Part shown: positions 5,637 to 12,882 of the stretch, one piece after another | Layout of the letters: every line of letters starts with the position of its first letter | Numbering within the stretch: the first letter of the stretch is position 1 | Assembly: GCA_023246565.1 (NCBI GenBank) | Contig: JAHFIE010000004.1 | Location: forward strand, 5,427 to 25,563 | Direction of reading: 5' to 3' | DNA: 20,137 nucleotides | Source: Candidatus Magasanikiibacteriota bacterium | GTDB lineage: Bacteria > Patescibacteriota > Patescibacteriia > Magasanikbacterales > UBA922 | Position numbers and translations under genes: made by a program | The notes under the pieces: model-generated | Database searches by the model: none | Told to the model about the DNA's origin: nothing | The model's input: the letters and a program-made list of their open reading frames with translations, nothing else

Positions 5637-6281
5637 ATGCACATTACTAAATTTGGTCATTCTTGCCTCTTTATTGAAGAAGATAATGTTAGAATTTTAA
5701 TTGATCCAGGAACGTGGTCCGAAGACGTTTCGAAATTGGATGCAATTGATGCTCTTTTCCTCTCACATGAACATCAAGACCATACTGACCCAGAACGAAT
5801 TAAAATTCTTTTGGCCAATAATGCTGAATTGAAAATTTTTACTAATCCTGGTGTTGGGAAAATTTTAACCGACAATACTATTGCATGGAACGTATTCGTG
5901 CATGGACAAACACAAAATATCAATGGTGTAATGGTTGAAGCTTTTGGTGAAAAGCATGCTTCTATTTATCCATCGTATCCAGCCGAGAGTGTTCATAATA
6001 CTGGTTTTCTTATTGATGGACGTCTTTGGTATCCAGGTGATTCACTCACTGAACCAAATCGACCTGTGGAAATTTTAGCTTTACCAGTTTGCGCACCGTG
6101 GCTTAAAATGGCAGAGGCACTTGATTATGCTCAAGCTATAAATCCTAAAGTTTGTTTCCCGGTTCATGATGGTATGTTAAAACATACAGGACCATTTCAT
6201 AGACTTCCGAAAGCAGTTCTTGAACCTCTTGGTATTCAATTTTTAATTCCTGAAGTTGGAGTGAGTTTTGATATGTCTTAA
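5637..6281 (+). CDS. MBL-fold metal-dependent hydrolase (UlaG-like)
   Basis: 214 residues, cytoplasmic, no signal peptide. It starts MHITKFGHSCLFIEEDN, with the GHSC motif of the UlaG/YtkL-like beta-lactamase-fold group, and has the metal-binding SHEHQDH motif (HxHxDH at 44-49), a YPGDSL segment that gives the bridging aspartate, and a late PVHDGM histidine. All expected ligands for a two-metal site are present, so it should be a hydrolase; the substrate is not readable from sequence. Length fits the family. There is no SD, and the ATG directly follows a terminator T run. A palindromic repeat begins 3 nt after the stop codon. Confidence 0.85.
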   Translation: MHITKFGHSCLFIEEDNVRILIDPGTWSEDVSKLDAIDALFLSHEHQDHTDPERIKILLANNAELKIFTNPGVGKILTDNTIAWNVFVHGQTQNINGVMVEAFGEKHASIYPSYPAESVHNTGFLIDGRLWYPGDSLTEPNRPVEILALPVCAPWLKMAEALDYAQAINPKVCFPVHDGMLKHTGPFHRLPKAVLEPLGIQFLIPEVGVSFDMS

Positions 6282-6283
6282 GA

Positions 6284-6366
6284 TGTCATTCTGGCGAAAG
6301 CCAGAATCTAGTATTGAATCAGAGGGCTCAAATGAATACTGGATTCCAGCTTTCGCTGGAATGACA
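6284..6366. repeat. Palindromic repeat, copy 1
   Basis: 83-nt element with terminal TGTCATTC ... GAATGACA. The left arm holds TTCTGGC-GAAA-GCCAGAA; the right arm holds TTCCAGC-TTTC-GCTGGAA. The right arm differs from copy 2 (9478-9554) at paired positions, so its own mini-hairpin is kept. This is a REP-like or MITE-like element of a type common in intergenic DNA. Confidence 0.85.
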
Positions 6367-6433
6367 TATGTTTATTAGAATAATTTAAAACATCGTTCCC
6401 GATTAGTACAGCTTATTATTTACCATTCTAAAT

Positions 6434-6462
6434 TTTACAGGACGTCATAACCATTATTATTT
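6434..6462 (+). promoter_or_regulatory. Possible promoter of the DUF1761 gene
   Basis: TTTACA (6434-6439), 17 nt, TTATTT (6457-6462); weak -10. The start codon would be about 7 nt after the transcription start, nearly leaderless. Confidence 0.25.
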
Positions 6463-6476
6463 TTAACACTGAATTT

Positions 6477-6893
6477 ATGTTTTTTCTCGTGAACTATTGG
6501 GCGGTACTCCTTGCTGCAGTATCGGGTATGGCAATCGGAGCATTTTGGTACTCACCTCTAGGTTTTGGTAAATCGTGGATAAAACTCATGGGTTTACCCG
6601 AGACTGTTTTAACTGAAGCCAAGAAAAAAAGTATGGGCGTATCCTATGCTTTGGCATTTCTGGGTCAACTGGTTATGGCTTGTGTATTCGCGCATCTTAT
6701 TGTATGGTTGAATCTGACAACACTGGTGACTGGTATGCGGTTAGGTTTTTGGATTTGGCTTGGTTTTATTGCAACAACATTTATGAATCAAGTCTTGTGG
6801 GAAAATAAATCATGGGGTCTGTATTGTCTTAATGTTGCTCATTATTTGGTTGTTATGCTGGTCATGACCGGAATTTTAGCTATTTGGCGATAA
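6477..6893 (+). CDS. DUF1761 family membrane protein
   Basis: 138 residues with four hydrophobic spans (about 5-22, 55-78, 85-103, 117-136). The N-terminal stretch MAIGAFWYSPLGFGKSW (19-35) is the family hallmark (G-x-x-WYSP-x-x-FGK-x-W) of DUF1761, a small integral membrane family of unknown function. The length is typical for the family. No SD precedes the ATG. The asparaginase-like gene starts 10 nt past the stop and no terminator lies between, so the two are probably co-transcribed; I see no functional link. Family call is firm, role unknown. Confidence 0.8.
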   Translation: MFFLVNYWAVLLAAVSGMAIGAFWYSPLGFGKSWIKLMGLPETVLTEAKKKSMGVSYALAFLGQLVMACVFAHLIVWLNLTTLVTGMRLGFWIWLGFIATTFMNQVLWENKSWGLYCLNVAHYLVVMLVMTGILAIWR

Positions 6894-6903
6894 TTTTTAT
6901 TGT

Positions 6904-7407
6904 ATGAAAATTAAAATTTTTGTTACGGGCGGAACCTTTGACAAGGAATATAATGAAATGAATGGTGAACTTTTTTTTAAGGACACGCACTTGCCAGAAA
7001 TGTTAGGATTGGGACGGTGTACCTTGGACACAGACATTAAAATGCTCATGATGATTGACAGTCTTACCATGACCAATACGTATCGACAAATTATTTTGGA
7101 AAATTGTCGAAAAGCTGAAGAAGAACGAATGGTCATAACTCATGGAACGGATACTATGGTAGAAACAGCGCGTATTTTGGGTACTGATGGTCTTACGAAT
7201 AATAAAACGATTGTGCTCACCGGTGCTATGATCCCGTATAAATTTGGTAGTTCTGATGGCATGTTTAATTTAGGATCTGCTTTGGCTTTTGCTCAAGCAC
7301 TTCCTCATGGAGTATACATTGCCATGAATGGTAAATATTTTTCTTGGGATAATGTTCGAAAAAACAAACAAAATGGCGAATTTGAAGAAAATAGGAATGA
7401 ATCTTGA
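6904..7407 (+). CDS. Half-length asparaginase-like protein (N-terminal domain only)
   Basis: 167 residues, about half of a normal 320-350 residue L-asparaginase. The N-terminal domain is well kept: VTGGTFD with nucleophile-type T11, HGTD with T82 and D83, and K101 in NKTIVLTGAM, equivalent to the T12, T89, D90 and K162 of the E. coli enzyme. GSSDGMFNLGSAL follows as in the family. It ends in a charged tail (VRKNKQNGEFEENRNES), and the C-terminal domain, which in the full enzyme completes the neighbouring active site in the dimer, is absent. The stop is natural: a consensus promoter for the next gene is built over it, and no remains of the missing half were seen. It may be a minimal asparaginase or an amide-binding relative. 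Reaction (asparagine to aspartate and ammonia) is inferred. Confidence 0.8.
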   Translation: MKIKIFVTGGTFDKEYNEMNGELFFKDTHLPEMLGLGRCTLDTDIKMLMMIDSLTMTNTYRQIILENCRKAEEERMVITHGTDTMVETARILGTDGLTNNKTIVLTGAMIPYKFGSSDGMFNLGSALAFAQALPHGVYIAMNGKYFSWDNVRKNKQNGEFEENRNES

Positions 7408-7432
7408 CAGAGAACATTTTTTTCACTATAAT
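7404..7432 (+). promoter_or_regulatory. Perfect-consensus promoter of typA
   Basis: TTGACA (7404-7409), 17 nt, TATAAT (7427-7432), every base matching consensus. It overlaps the TGA stop of the asparaginase gene. The transcript would start near 7439 and open with a GAGCTT-TGCC-AAGCTC hairpin (7437-7452). Confidence 0.85.
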
Positions 7433-7463
7433 AGCCGAGCTTTGCCAAGCTCGTCTTTATTTT

Positions 7464-9266
7464 ATGGAAATTCGAAACATTGCAATTATCGCGCACGTTG
7501 ACCACGGCAAGACCACCTTGACTGATGCTTTGATGCGTCAAACCGGTATGGTAACTGATGAGACCATCACCATGGACTCGAATGCGCTTGAAAAAGAACG
7601 GGGAATTACTATTTACGCAAAAAATGGTAGTCTTTTTTATAAAGATACTAAAATCAATATTGTTGACACTCCAGGTCATGCTGATTTTGGTTCAGAGGTT
7701 GAACGCGTTCTGCGGTCGATTGATTCGGTGTTGTTGATTGTTGATGCCCAAGAAGGGCCAATGCCTCAGACTAAATTTGTACTTAAAAAGTCACTTGAAC
7801 TCGGCCTTAAACCAATCGTGGTTTTAAATAAAATTGATAAACCGGCAGCTGATCCCAAACGTGCGCATGACCAAGTTTTGGAATTATTTATGGATTTGGG
7901 CGCGAATGATGCGCAGCTTGATTTTACCACGGTGTACGCGATTGGTCGTCAAGGCGTTGCCAAATTGAAAATGGAAGATGAAGCAAAAGATTTGACCCCA
8001 CTTCTTGATACGATTTTAAAATTAGTTCCGGCTGCACCACACAATATTGAAGCGCCATTCCGTATGCAGCCATTTAATTTGGGGTATGATAATTATGTCG
8101 GACGTTTGGCTGTGGGTCGCGTGTACGAAGGAAAAATTAATGTTGGTGATAAGGTGATGGTTAAAAAACCAACCGGTGAAACACGAAATGGTTCAATCAC
8201 GAAAATTTTTACATTTAAAGGAACTACGCGAATTGAAGATACTCAGGCTTCGGCCGGAGACATTGCTATGATCGCTGGTGTGGCTGACATTGATATTGGC
8301 GAAACCATTTGCGTCTCTGCTGACCAAGAACCATTGCCAGCTATTAAAGTTGATGAACCAACAATTTCATTAAATTTTTTGGTTAATAATTCTCCATTCG
8401 CGGGTCGTGAAGGAAAATTTGTGACCAACAGTCAGTTACGTGAACGTTTGGAAAAAGAATTGGAAGTTAATGTTGGCTTGAAAATTGATTTTTCTGCCAA
8501 TGATCATTATAAAGTGTATGGTCGTGGGGAATTGCACGTTGCAATTTTGCTCGAAAACATGCGCCGTGAAGGTTTTGAAGTTCAGGTGTCACAGCCGCAA
8601 GTTATTATCAAAGACATAGACGGCCCCAACGGGGCAAGCATAAAGTCTGAGCCATATGAAGAAGCAACAGTTGACGTACCCGATGAATTTGCAGGTACGG
8701 TGATTGAAAAAATGGGCAAACGCAAAGCGCAAATGACGAACATGCACCAGAAAGACGGCCAAACACGCATTATCTTTGAAGTCCCAACACGCGGTCTCCT
8801 TGGCTATCGCGGCCAATTTGTTATGGATACACGCGGCGAAGGTATTTTGTGCAGTCGTGTCCTTGAATTCCGTCCATTTGCCGGCACTATTGAGAAACGG
8901 GATGTTGGCTCTATGATTTCCATGGTGGATGGCAAAGCTCTTGGATTCTCGCTGTATAACTTGCAAGATCGTGGTACACTTTACATTCCGCCCGCGACTG
9001 AAGTTTACGAAGGTATGGTGATTGGTAATGTTTCCAAAGGCCAAGATATGACCGTGAACCCGATCAAAGGCAAACAACTTACCAACATGCGCGCCAGTGG
9101 TACGGATGAGGCATTGACGTTGACCCCGCCCATGGAAATTACGCTCGAGCGTGGTTTGGAAGTAATGGCCGAAGATGAATATCTTGAAATTACCCCGAAA
9201 AGTATTCGTTTGCGTAAGCAATATTTAAAGGAATCTGATCGTGTGCGAGCTGGCCGAAAGGGTTAG
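7464..9266 (+). CDS. typA: Ribosome-binding translational GTPase BipA/TypA
   Basis: 600 residues from ATG 7464 (MEIRNIAIIAHVDHGKTT). An upstream TTG in frame at 7404 is rejected because it is the -35 box of the promoter. BipA is a GTPase of the elongation-factor family that binds the ribosome and helps 50S assembly and stress adaptation. Motifs: G1 AHVDHGKT (10-17), switch I ERGITI (45-50), G3 DTPGHADF (68-75), G4 NKID (122-125). The G5 position, SA in E. coli, reads YAIG here. Domains II, III, V and the BipA-specific C-terminal part follow, including GLLGYRGQFVMDTRGEGI. Length fits the family (about 600). It is a single-gene unit with a perfect promoter, a 5' hairpin, and a terminator at 9375-9397; no SD. 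Confidence 0.96.
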   Translation: MEIRNIAIIAHVDHGKTTLTDALMRQTGMVTDETITMDSNALEKERGITIYAKNGSLFYKDTKINIVDTPGHADFGSEVERVLRSIDSVLLIVDAQEGPMPQTKFVLKKSLELGLKPIVVLNKIDKPAADPKRAHDQVLELFMDLGANDAQLDFTTVYAIGRQGVAKLKMEDEAKDLTPLLDTILKLVPAAPHNIEAPFRMQPFNLGYDNYVGRLAVGRVYEGKINVGDKVMVKKPTGETRNGSITKIFTFKGTTRIEDTQASAGDIAMIAGVADIDIGETICVSADQEPLPAIKVDEPTISLNFLVNNSPFAGREGKFVTNSQLRERLEKELEVNVGLKIDFSANDHYKVYGRGELHVAILLENMRREGFEVQVSQPQVIIKDIDGPNGASIKSEPYEEATVDVPDEFAGTVIEKMGKRKAQMTNMHQKDGQTRIIFEVPTRGLLGYRGQFVMDTRGEGILCSRVLEFRPFAGTIEKRDVGSMISMVDGKALGFSLYNLQDRGTLYIPPATEVYEGMVIGNVSKGQDMTVNPIKGKQLTNMRASGTDEALTLTPPMEITLERGLEVMAEDEYLEITPKSIRLRKQYLKESDRVRAGRKG

Positions 9267-9288
9267 TTTGTAATTGAGGATATATCTT

Positions 9289-9337
9289 TGTCATTCTGTC
9301 CCGGCAGAGCCGGATAAACTCCAGCCAGAATCCAGTA
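9289..9337 (+). repeat. Solo half-arm of the palindromic repeat with an expanded loop
   Basis: Begins TGTCATTCTG and ends CCAGAATCCAGTA like the left arm of the full copies, but where they have a GAAA loop it has about 26 nt that hold a separate TCCCGGC-AGA-GCCGGA hairpin. The second arm is missing. It starts 22 nt after the typA stop. Confidence 0.6.
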
Positions 9338-9374
9338 ATTGATTATACTTTTTTGATCCATAATTTAATAAAAG

Positions 9375-9397
9375 TCCTCTTAACTAGAGGATTTTTT
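9375..9397 (+). terminator. Terminator of typA
   Basis: TCCTCT (9375-9380), 5-nt loop, AGAGGA (9386-9391), then six T. It lies 109 nt past the typA stop, after the solo repeat arm. Confidence 0.8.
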
Positions 9398-9414
9398 AGT
9401 ATATTTTAAATGCA

Positions 9415-9444
9415 TTGGTAGCGCTACTCTTTTAATGCTAAAAT
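9415..9444 (+). promoter_or_regulatory. Candidate promoter for the Pif1-like gene
   Basis: TTGGTA (9415-9420), 18 nt, TAAAAT (9439-9444). It is the best promoter-like pair between the typA terminator and the helicase gene. The leader would be about 245 nt and contain the whole palindromic repeat copy 2. Confidence 0.4.
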
Positions 9445-9588
9445 ACCCGGCTTGGGGGAACTCATAGCGAGTTTTACTGTCATTCTGGCGAAAGCCAGAA
9501 TCTAGTATTTATTTATAAATTACATACTGGATTCTGGCTTTCGCCAGAATGACAAATGATATTTGGTATTATTCTAACAAAGCCGGGT
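9445..9588. repeat. Outer inverted repeat enclosing palindrome copy 2
   Basis: ACCCGGCTT (9445-9453) and AAGCCGGGT (9580-9588) are exact reverse complements and flank a small AACTC/GAGTT hairpin (9460-9474) and the 77-nt palindrome. No target-site duplication is seen. The remaining intergenic DNA (9589-9695) is AT-rich and shows nothing else. Confidence 0.45.
9478..9554. repeat. Palindromic repeat, copy 2 (complete)
   Basis: 77 nt, TGTCATTCTGG ... CCAGAATGACA. Two 30-nt arms are reverse complements with one mismatch (CTAG against CTGG), around a 17-nt AT-rich centre; each arm also folds alone as TTCTGGC-GAAA-GCCAGAA on one strand. The left 32 nt are identical to copy 1 at 6284. Confidence 0.88.
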
Positions 9589-9695
9589 CAAGATGTGGTG
9601 ACAGCAAATTTTTTCCTATTCTTATCTAAAGTAAGCTACTGGTTAAAATAATTCCTTAAGACTTCAAAGAGAATACAATAATCAATAACAACTGT

Positions 9696-11042
9696 GTGAA
9701 AACATCAAATTTGGATTTTAATCCCAGCTTTACTCATGCCCTAAACGCGATTGAAAAAAGTCGGGATAGTGTTTTTATTACCGGACGTGCGGGCACGGGT
9801 AAATCAACCTTGTTGTCGTATTGGCGCGAACAAACCAGAAAAAATATTGCCGTGGTCGCACCAACCGGAGTCGCAGCAGTTAATGTTCATGGACAAACGA
9901 TCCATTCTTTTTTTGGTTTTAAACCAGATATTACGGTTTCCAAAGCGCGTCGGCTCAAACCACCGCAAGAAAAAGATCTGTACAAAAAATTAGATACGGT
10001 CGTGATTGATGAAATTTCCATGGTGCGAGCGGATTTGCTTGATTGTGTTGATGTTTTTTTACGGAAATTCGGACCAGATAAATATCAACCCTTTGGCGGG
10101 GTACAGATGGTCTTTATTGGTGACTTATTCCAATTACCACCTATTGTACAAAATGCTGATACTGCTTTGTTTGGTGAACATTATGTCACTCCTTATTTTT
10201 TTTCTGCCCATGTTATTACTCCGCCATCACAGCTCATTCAGGTTGGTGAACGATTTCGTTTCAGTATTGTTGAATTAAATACGGTATACCGCCAACGAGA
10301 TACTGATTTTATTATGCTTTTAAATGCAGTGCGGGAAAATCGTGCAACTGCTGCACATTGGCAGACTTTGAATGCTCGTTATGAACCAAATTTTTTAGGT
10401 AATCCTAATGATAAGGCAATTCATCTGGTCACCACCAATGCCATGGCCAGTGAAATTAATAGTGCACATCTTGCTGCTCTTCGTGGAAAAGAGAGTATTT
10501 TTACCGGAGAAACAACTGGTAGATTTGATACCAAGGCAATTCCCACAGATGAAACCTTGTCAGTCAAAATTGGCGCGCAAGTCATGCTTATGAATAATGA
10601 TCGTCTGGGTCGGTGGGTAAATGGAACGGTGGGTACGATTGTCGAGATTGGTCGGGCTGATGGTAATCACGCTGCTCCTATTTGGGTAGAACTTGCGACC
10701 GGTGAAACCGTGGATATTTACCCGCATACGTGGGACATGTTTGAATTTCGCTTTGATGCCGGACGTGGTGCGATTGATACTGAAACGGTTGGTTCATTCA
10801 CGCAATATCCGCTTCGTTTGGCCTGGGCTGTTACGATTCACAAAGCACAGGGTAAAACGTTTGATAAAGTAATTTTGGATATTGGTCGTGGCACGTTCGC
10901 GCCCGGACAATTGTATGTGGCATTGTCCCGTTGTACAAGCTTGGAAGGGCTTATTTTGAAGCGAAAACTTGAACCACGCCATGTGTTTATGGATCCACGA
11001 GTGGCAGAGTGGGTGTTAAATAATGAATTTACCGGATGTTAA
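9696..11042 (+). CDS. Pif1-family SF1B helicase
   Basis: 448 residues from GTG 9696; no in-frame ATG gives a complete Walker A with a better start, and no SD is visible. Pif1/RecD-type helicases move 5' to 3' on single-stranded DNA and resolve G-quadruplexes and stalled forks. Motifs: Walker A GRAGTGKST (30-38), TGVAAVNVHGQTIHSFF (motif Ia region), Walker B VIDEISMV, motif III GGVQMVFIGDLFQLPP, and the C-terminal WAVTIHKAQGKTF and YVALSRC motifs (V and VI). The core is complete and no extra C-terminal domain follows, so it is a minimal form. The Fic operon starts downstream on its own promoter. The gene has ordinary base composition for the region. Confidence 0.9.
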   Translation: MKTSNLDFNPSFTHALNAIEKSRDSVFITGRAGTGKSTLLSYWREQTRKNIAVVAPTGVAAVNVHGQTIHSFFGFKPDITVSKARRLKPPQEKDLYKKLDTVVIDEISMVRADLLDCVDVFLRKFGPDKYQPFGGVQMVFIGDLFQLPPIVQNADTALFGEHYVTPYFFSAHVITPPSQLIQVGERFRFSIVELNTVYRQRDTDFIMLLNAVRENRATAAHWQTLNARYEPNFLGNPNDKAIHLVTTNAMASEINSAHLAALRGKESIFTGETTGRFDTKAIPTDETLSVKIGAQVMLMNNDRLGRWVNGTVGTIVEIGRADGNHAAPIWVELATGETVDIYPHTWDMFEFRFDAGRGAIDTETVGSFTQYPLRLAWAVTIHKAQGKTFDKVILDIGRGTFAPGQLYVALSRCTSLEGLILKRKLEPRHVFMDPRVAEWVLNNEFTGC

Positions 11043-11073
11043 ATAATTAAATCAATATATGTTTATAAAGTCC

Positions 11074-11102
11074 TTGATTTAAGGCAAATTATATGCTAAT
11101 AT
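11074..11102 (+). promoter_or_regulatory. Promoter of the Fic / Zn-ribbon / MazG / nuclease-helicase operon
   Basis: TTGATT (11074-11079), 17 nt, TAATAT (11097-11102). The Fic ATG is 14 nt past the -10, so the leader would be only about 8 nt. Confidence 0.6.
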
Positions 11103-11116
11103 GTTAAATAGCACAT

Positions 11117-12310
11117 ATGGAAACGGTAAATAAACCACAATTTAAGGATATCCCGCTTAAGCTTTATGATCCAAAGTGGGGTAGCAAGCTCGCCAATACT
11201 ATTATCGAGCTGGAAAAGCTACGAGTTAAGGAACTCGGTGGTCCTGTTCCTCCGTATATTTTCTTTCAGTTAAAGGATATTTTTCAGATGTTCGAAAGTC
11301 TAGGCTCGGTTCGAATAGAGGGTAATAACACCACTTTGGCAGAGTATGTGGAAAAGATTATTGAAGATCCATCAAAAAATAGTACTGATGAAAAAATGAG
11401 AGAAATTTTTAATATTGAAAAGGCAATTAGTTTTATAGAGCAAAATATTAGTAGAAAAAAAGATTTTGACCGAGCTTTCATTTCTGAGATGCATAAAATA
11501 CTAGTGAACGGGCTTACGCCTCCTCCTCGCGGTGATGGTTCACGGTTTCCGGGTACATTACGATCAGTAAATGTATCTATTGCCAGCTCAGCGCATATAC
11601 CCCCCGAAGCTTTCAGAGTGCCTGAGTATTTTGAGGAATTGTTACAGTTTGTCAATCGGCCGTTTGATACTCAATACCATTTGTTGGCAATCGCTCTATC
11701 GCACCATCGATTAGCCTGGATTCACCCTTTTGATAACGGTAATGGTCGTACAGTACGAATGTTTACCTATGCACTCTTAATAAAACAAGGGTTTCAGGTT
11801 CGTAATGGACGCATATTAAATCCAACAGCCATATTCTGCATGAATCGAGACAAATATTATGAAATGTTGGCGTTGGCCGACACTGGTGAAGAAGAAAAGA
11901 CCCTTGAATGGTGTCTGTATGTTTTGGAGGGTTTGCGAATTGAGATAGAAAAAATTGATAGACTCCTTGACCTACAGTATATTACCGATATTATTTTGCT
12001 TCCCATGCTGTCTTTTGCTTTGGACCGTGAACAAATCACTAAACGAGAATATGAAATCCTTACGGCGGTGGTAAAGAGCGAAAAAATGAGTATCAAATCT
12101 GCTGACCTGGAAGCAATTATCGGGCAAGAATCCTCAGTTCAGAGATCTAGAATCTTAAAAAGACTAAAGGATAAAAAAATGCTTGTTCCACTCAAAGAAA
12201 AAGGGAGAGTGTATACTATTGGTTTTGCAAATAACTATCTGTTGCGCGGTATCGCTCATGTTTTGGAGAATAATGGATTTGTACCAGCAGCATTAAATAG
12301 TAAAATTTAA
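11117..12310 (+). CDS. Fic-domain protein with autoinhibitory motif and C-terminal winged helix
   Basis: 397 residues. Fic enzymes transfer AMP or related groups to hydroxyl side chains of target proteins. The catalytic motif HPFDNGNGRTVR (203-214) fully matches HPFx(D/E)GNGRxxR, so it should be active. Upstream, SVRIEG (64-69) fits the (S/T)xxxE(G/N) inhibitory-helix motif placed N-terminal to the Fic core, as in class II Fic proteins; E68 would block the ATP gamma-phosphate site until released. The C-terminal 300-397 region (ADLEAIIGQESSVQRSRILKRLKDKKMLVPLKEKGRVY) looks like a winged helix-turn-helix, so it may bind DNA and regulate its own operon. The Fic/DOC family N-terminal domain (10-100) is also recognisable. 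It is the first gene of a four-gene run. Not a short Doc toxin: it is full-size. Confidence 0.92.
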   Translation: METVNKPQFKDIPLKLYDPKWGSKLANTIIELEKLRVKELGGPVPPYIFFQLKDIFQMFESLGSVRIEGNNTTLAEYVEKIIEDPSKNSTDEKMREIFNIEKAISFIEQNISRKKDFDRAFISEMHKILVNGLTPPPRGDGSRFPGTLRSVNVSIASSAHIPPEAFRVPEYFEELLQFVNRPFDTQYHLLAIALSHHRLAWIHPFDNGNGRTVRMFTYALLIKQGFQVRNGRILNPTAIFCMNRDKYYEMLALADTGEEEKTLEWCLYVLEGLRIEIEKIDRLLDLQYITDIILLPMLSFALDREQITKREYEILTAVVKSEKMSIKSADLEAIIGQESSVQRSRILKRLKDKKMLVPLKEKGRVYTIGFANNYLLRGIAHVLENNGFVPAALNSKI

Positions 12311-12327
12311 TTTTTAACTATATTATT

Positions 12328-12516
12328 ATGGAAAGAGAAACTTGTAAAAAATGTTCAAGCCAAAACGTAATAATGGTTGAGTATGCGTGGGATAGTCCAG
12401 AACATTACGACGGTATTAGTGAAATCGATTGCCAAGATTGCGGTGCTCGTTTTGGAAGATGGTCTGGTAAAGAACTGGTCGAAGGGGAGATTGAAAAACG
12501 GTACGGGGGTAAATAA
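12328..12516 (+). CDS. Small zinc-ribbon protein
   Basis: 62 residues. Two CxxC pairs, C6/C9 (CKKC) and C35/C38 (CQDC), 25 residues apart, form a likely zinc ribbon, with acidic and aromatic residues between (EYAWDSPEHYDGISEID) and a basic end. Similar short ribbons serve as adaptor or nucleic-acid-binding proteins; no specific family is recognised. It starts 17 nt after the Fic stop and ends 12 nt before the MazG-like gene, without terminator or SD, so it is most likely co-transcribed. Reality as a gene is well supported by the paired CxxC motifs and the tight position; function is unknown. Confidence 0.7.
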   Translation: MERETCKKCSSQNVIMVEYAWDSPEHYDGISEIDCQDCGARFGRWSGKELVEGEIEKRYGGK

Positions 12517-12528
12517 TTAGATAGTGCT

Positions 12529-12882
12529 ATGTCTGAGCTAACAAAAATCATAGAACGCATCCGCGACTTTAACGAAGCCCGCGACTGGCGCCAATTTCAT
12601 AACCCCAAAGACATGGCATTGTCCTTGGTTTTGGAAGCGGCTGAAGTTATGGAACATTTTCAGTGGAAAAATGCCGAAGAAATGGCTGAACATTTGAAAA
12701 ATAAAAAAGAAGAAGTTGGCGATGAACTCGCTGATGTTTTGTATTGGGTGCTGCATATGAGCGATGAGTTTGGGATTGATATTCTCGACGCGCTGGATAA
12801 AAAAATGATTAAAAATGAGGCGAAGTATCCGGTCGAGAAGGCGAGGGGGAGTAATAAGAAGTATACGGAGCATCAAGTATGA
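12529..12882 (+). CDS. MazG-like nucleotide pyrophosphohydrolase (dCTPase/RS21-C6 type)
   Basis: 117 residues. All-alpha NTP pyrophosphatase that splits (d)NTPs into NMP and pyrophosphate with Mg2+. The family pattern FHNPKDMALSLVLEAAEVMEHFQW (around 23-46) is of the RS21-C6/dCTP pyrophosphatase branch. Metal-binding acids are E36 and E39 (LEAAE) and E66 and D69 (DELAD). The full-length domain is present. Its last bases overlap the next start codon as ATGA (12879-12882), which implies translational coupling with the nuclease-helicase. In other genomes such enzymes clean the nucleotide pool of modified or excess dNTPs, and they also appear in phage-related settings; pairing with the helicase here is discussed in findings. 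Confidence 0.88.
   Translation: MSELTKIIERIRDFNEARDWRQFHNPKDMALSLVLEAAEVMEHFQWKNAEEMAEHLKNKKEEVGDELADVLYWVLHMSDEFGIDILDALDKKMIKNEAKYPVEKARGSNKKYTEHQV

Noticed and set aside
7404..7463. N-terminal extension of TypA from TTG 7404
   Set aside because: The TTG is the -35 box of the perfect promoter, and the family starts at the MEIRNIAIIAHVDHG segment.
8589..9221. 210-codon minus-strand frame inside typA
   Set aside because: Antisense shadow of a highly conserved gene, with no motifs.
9445..9588. Complete MITE insertion with target-site duplication
   Set aside because: The flanks of the outer arms do not repeat each other, and the arms are absent at repeat copy 1.
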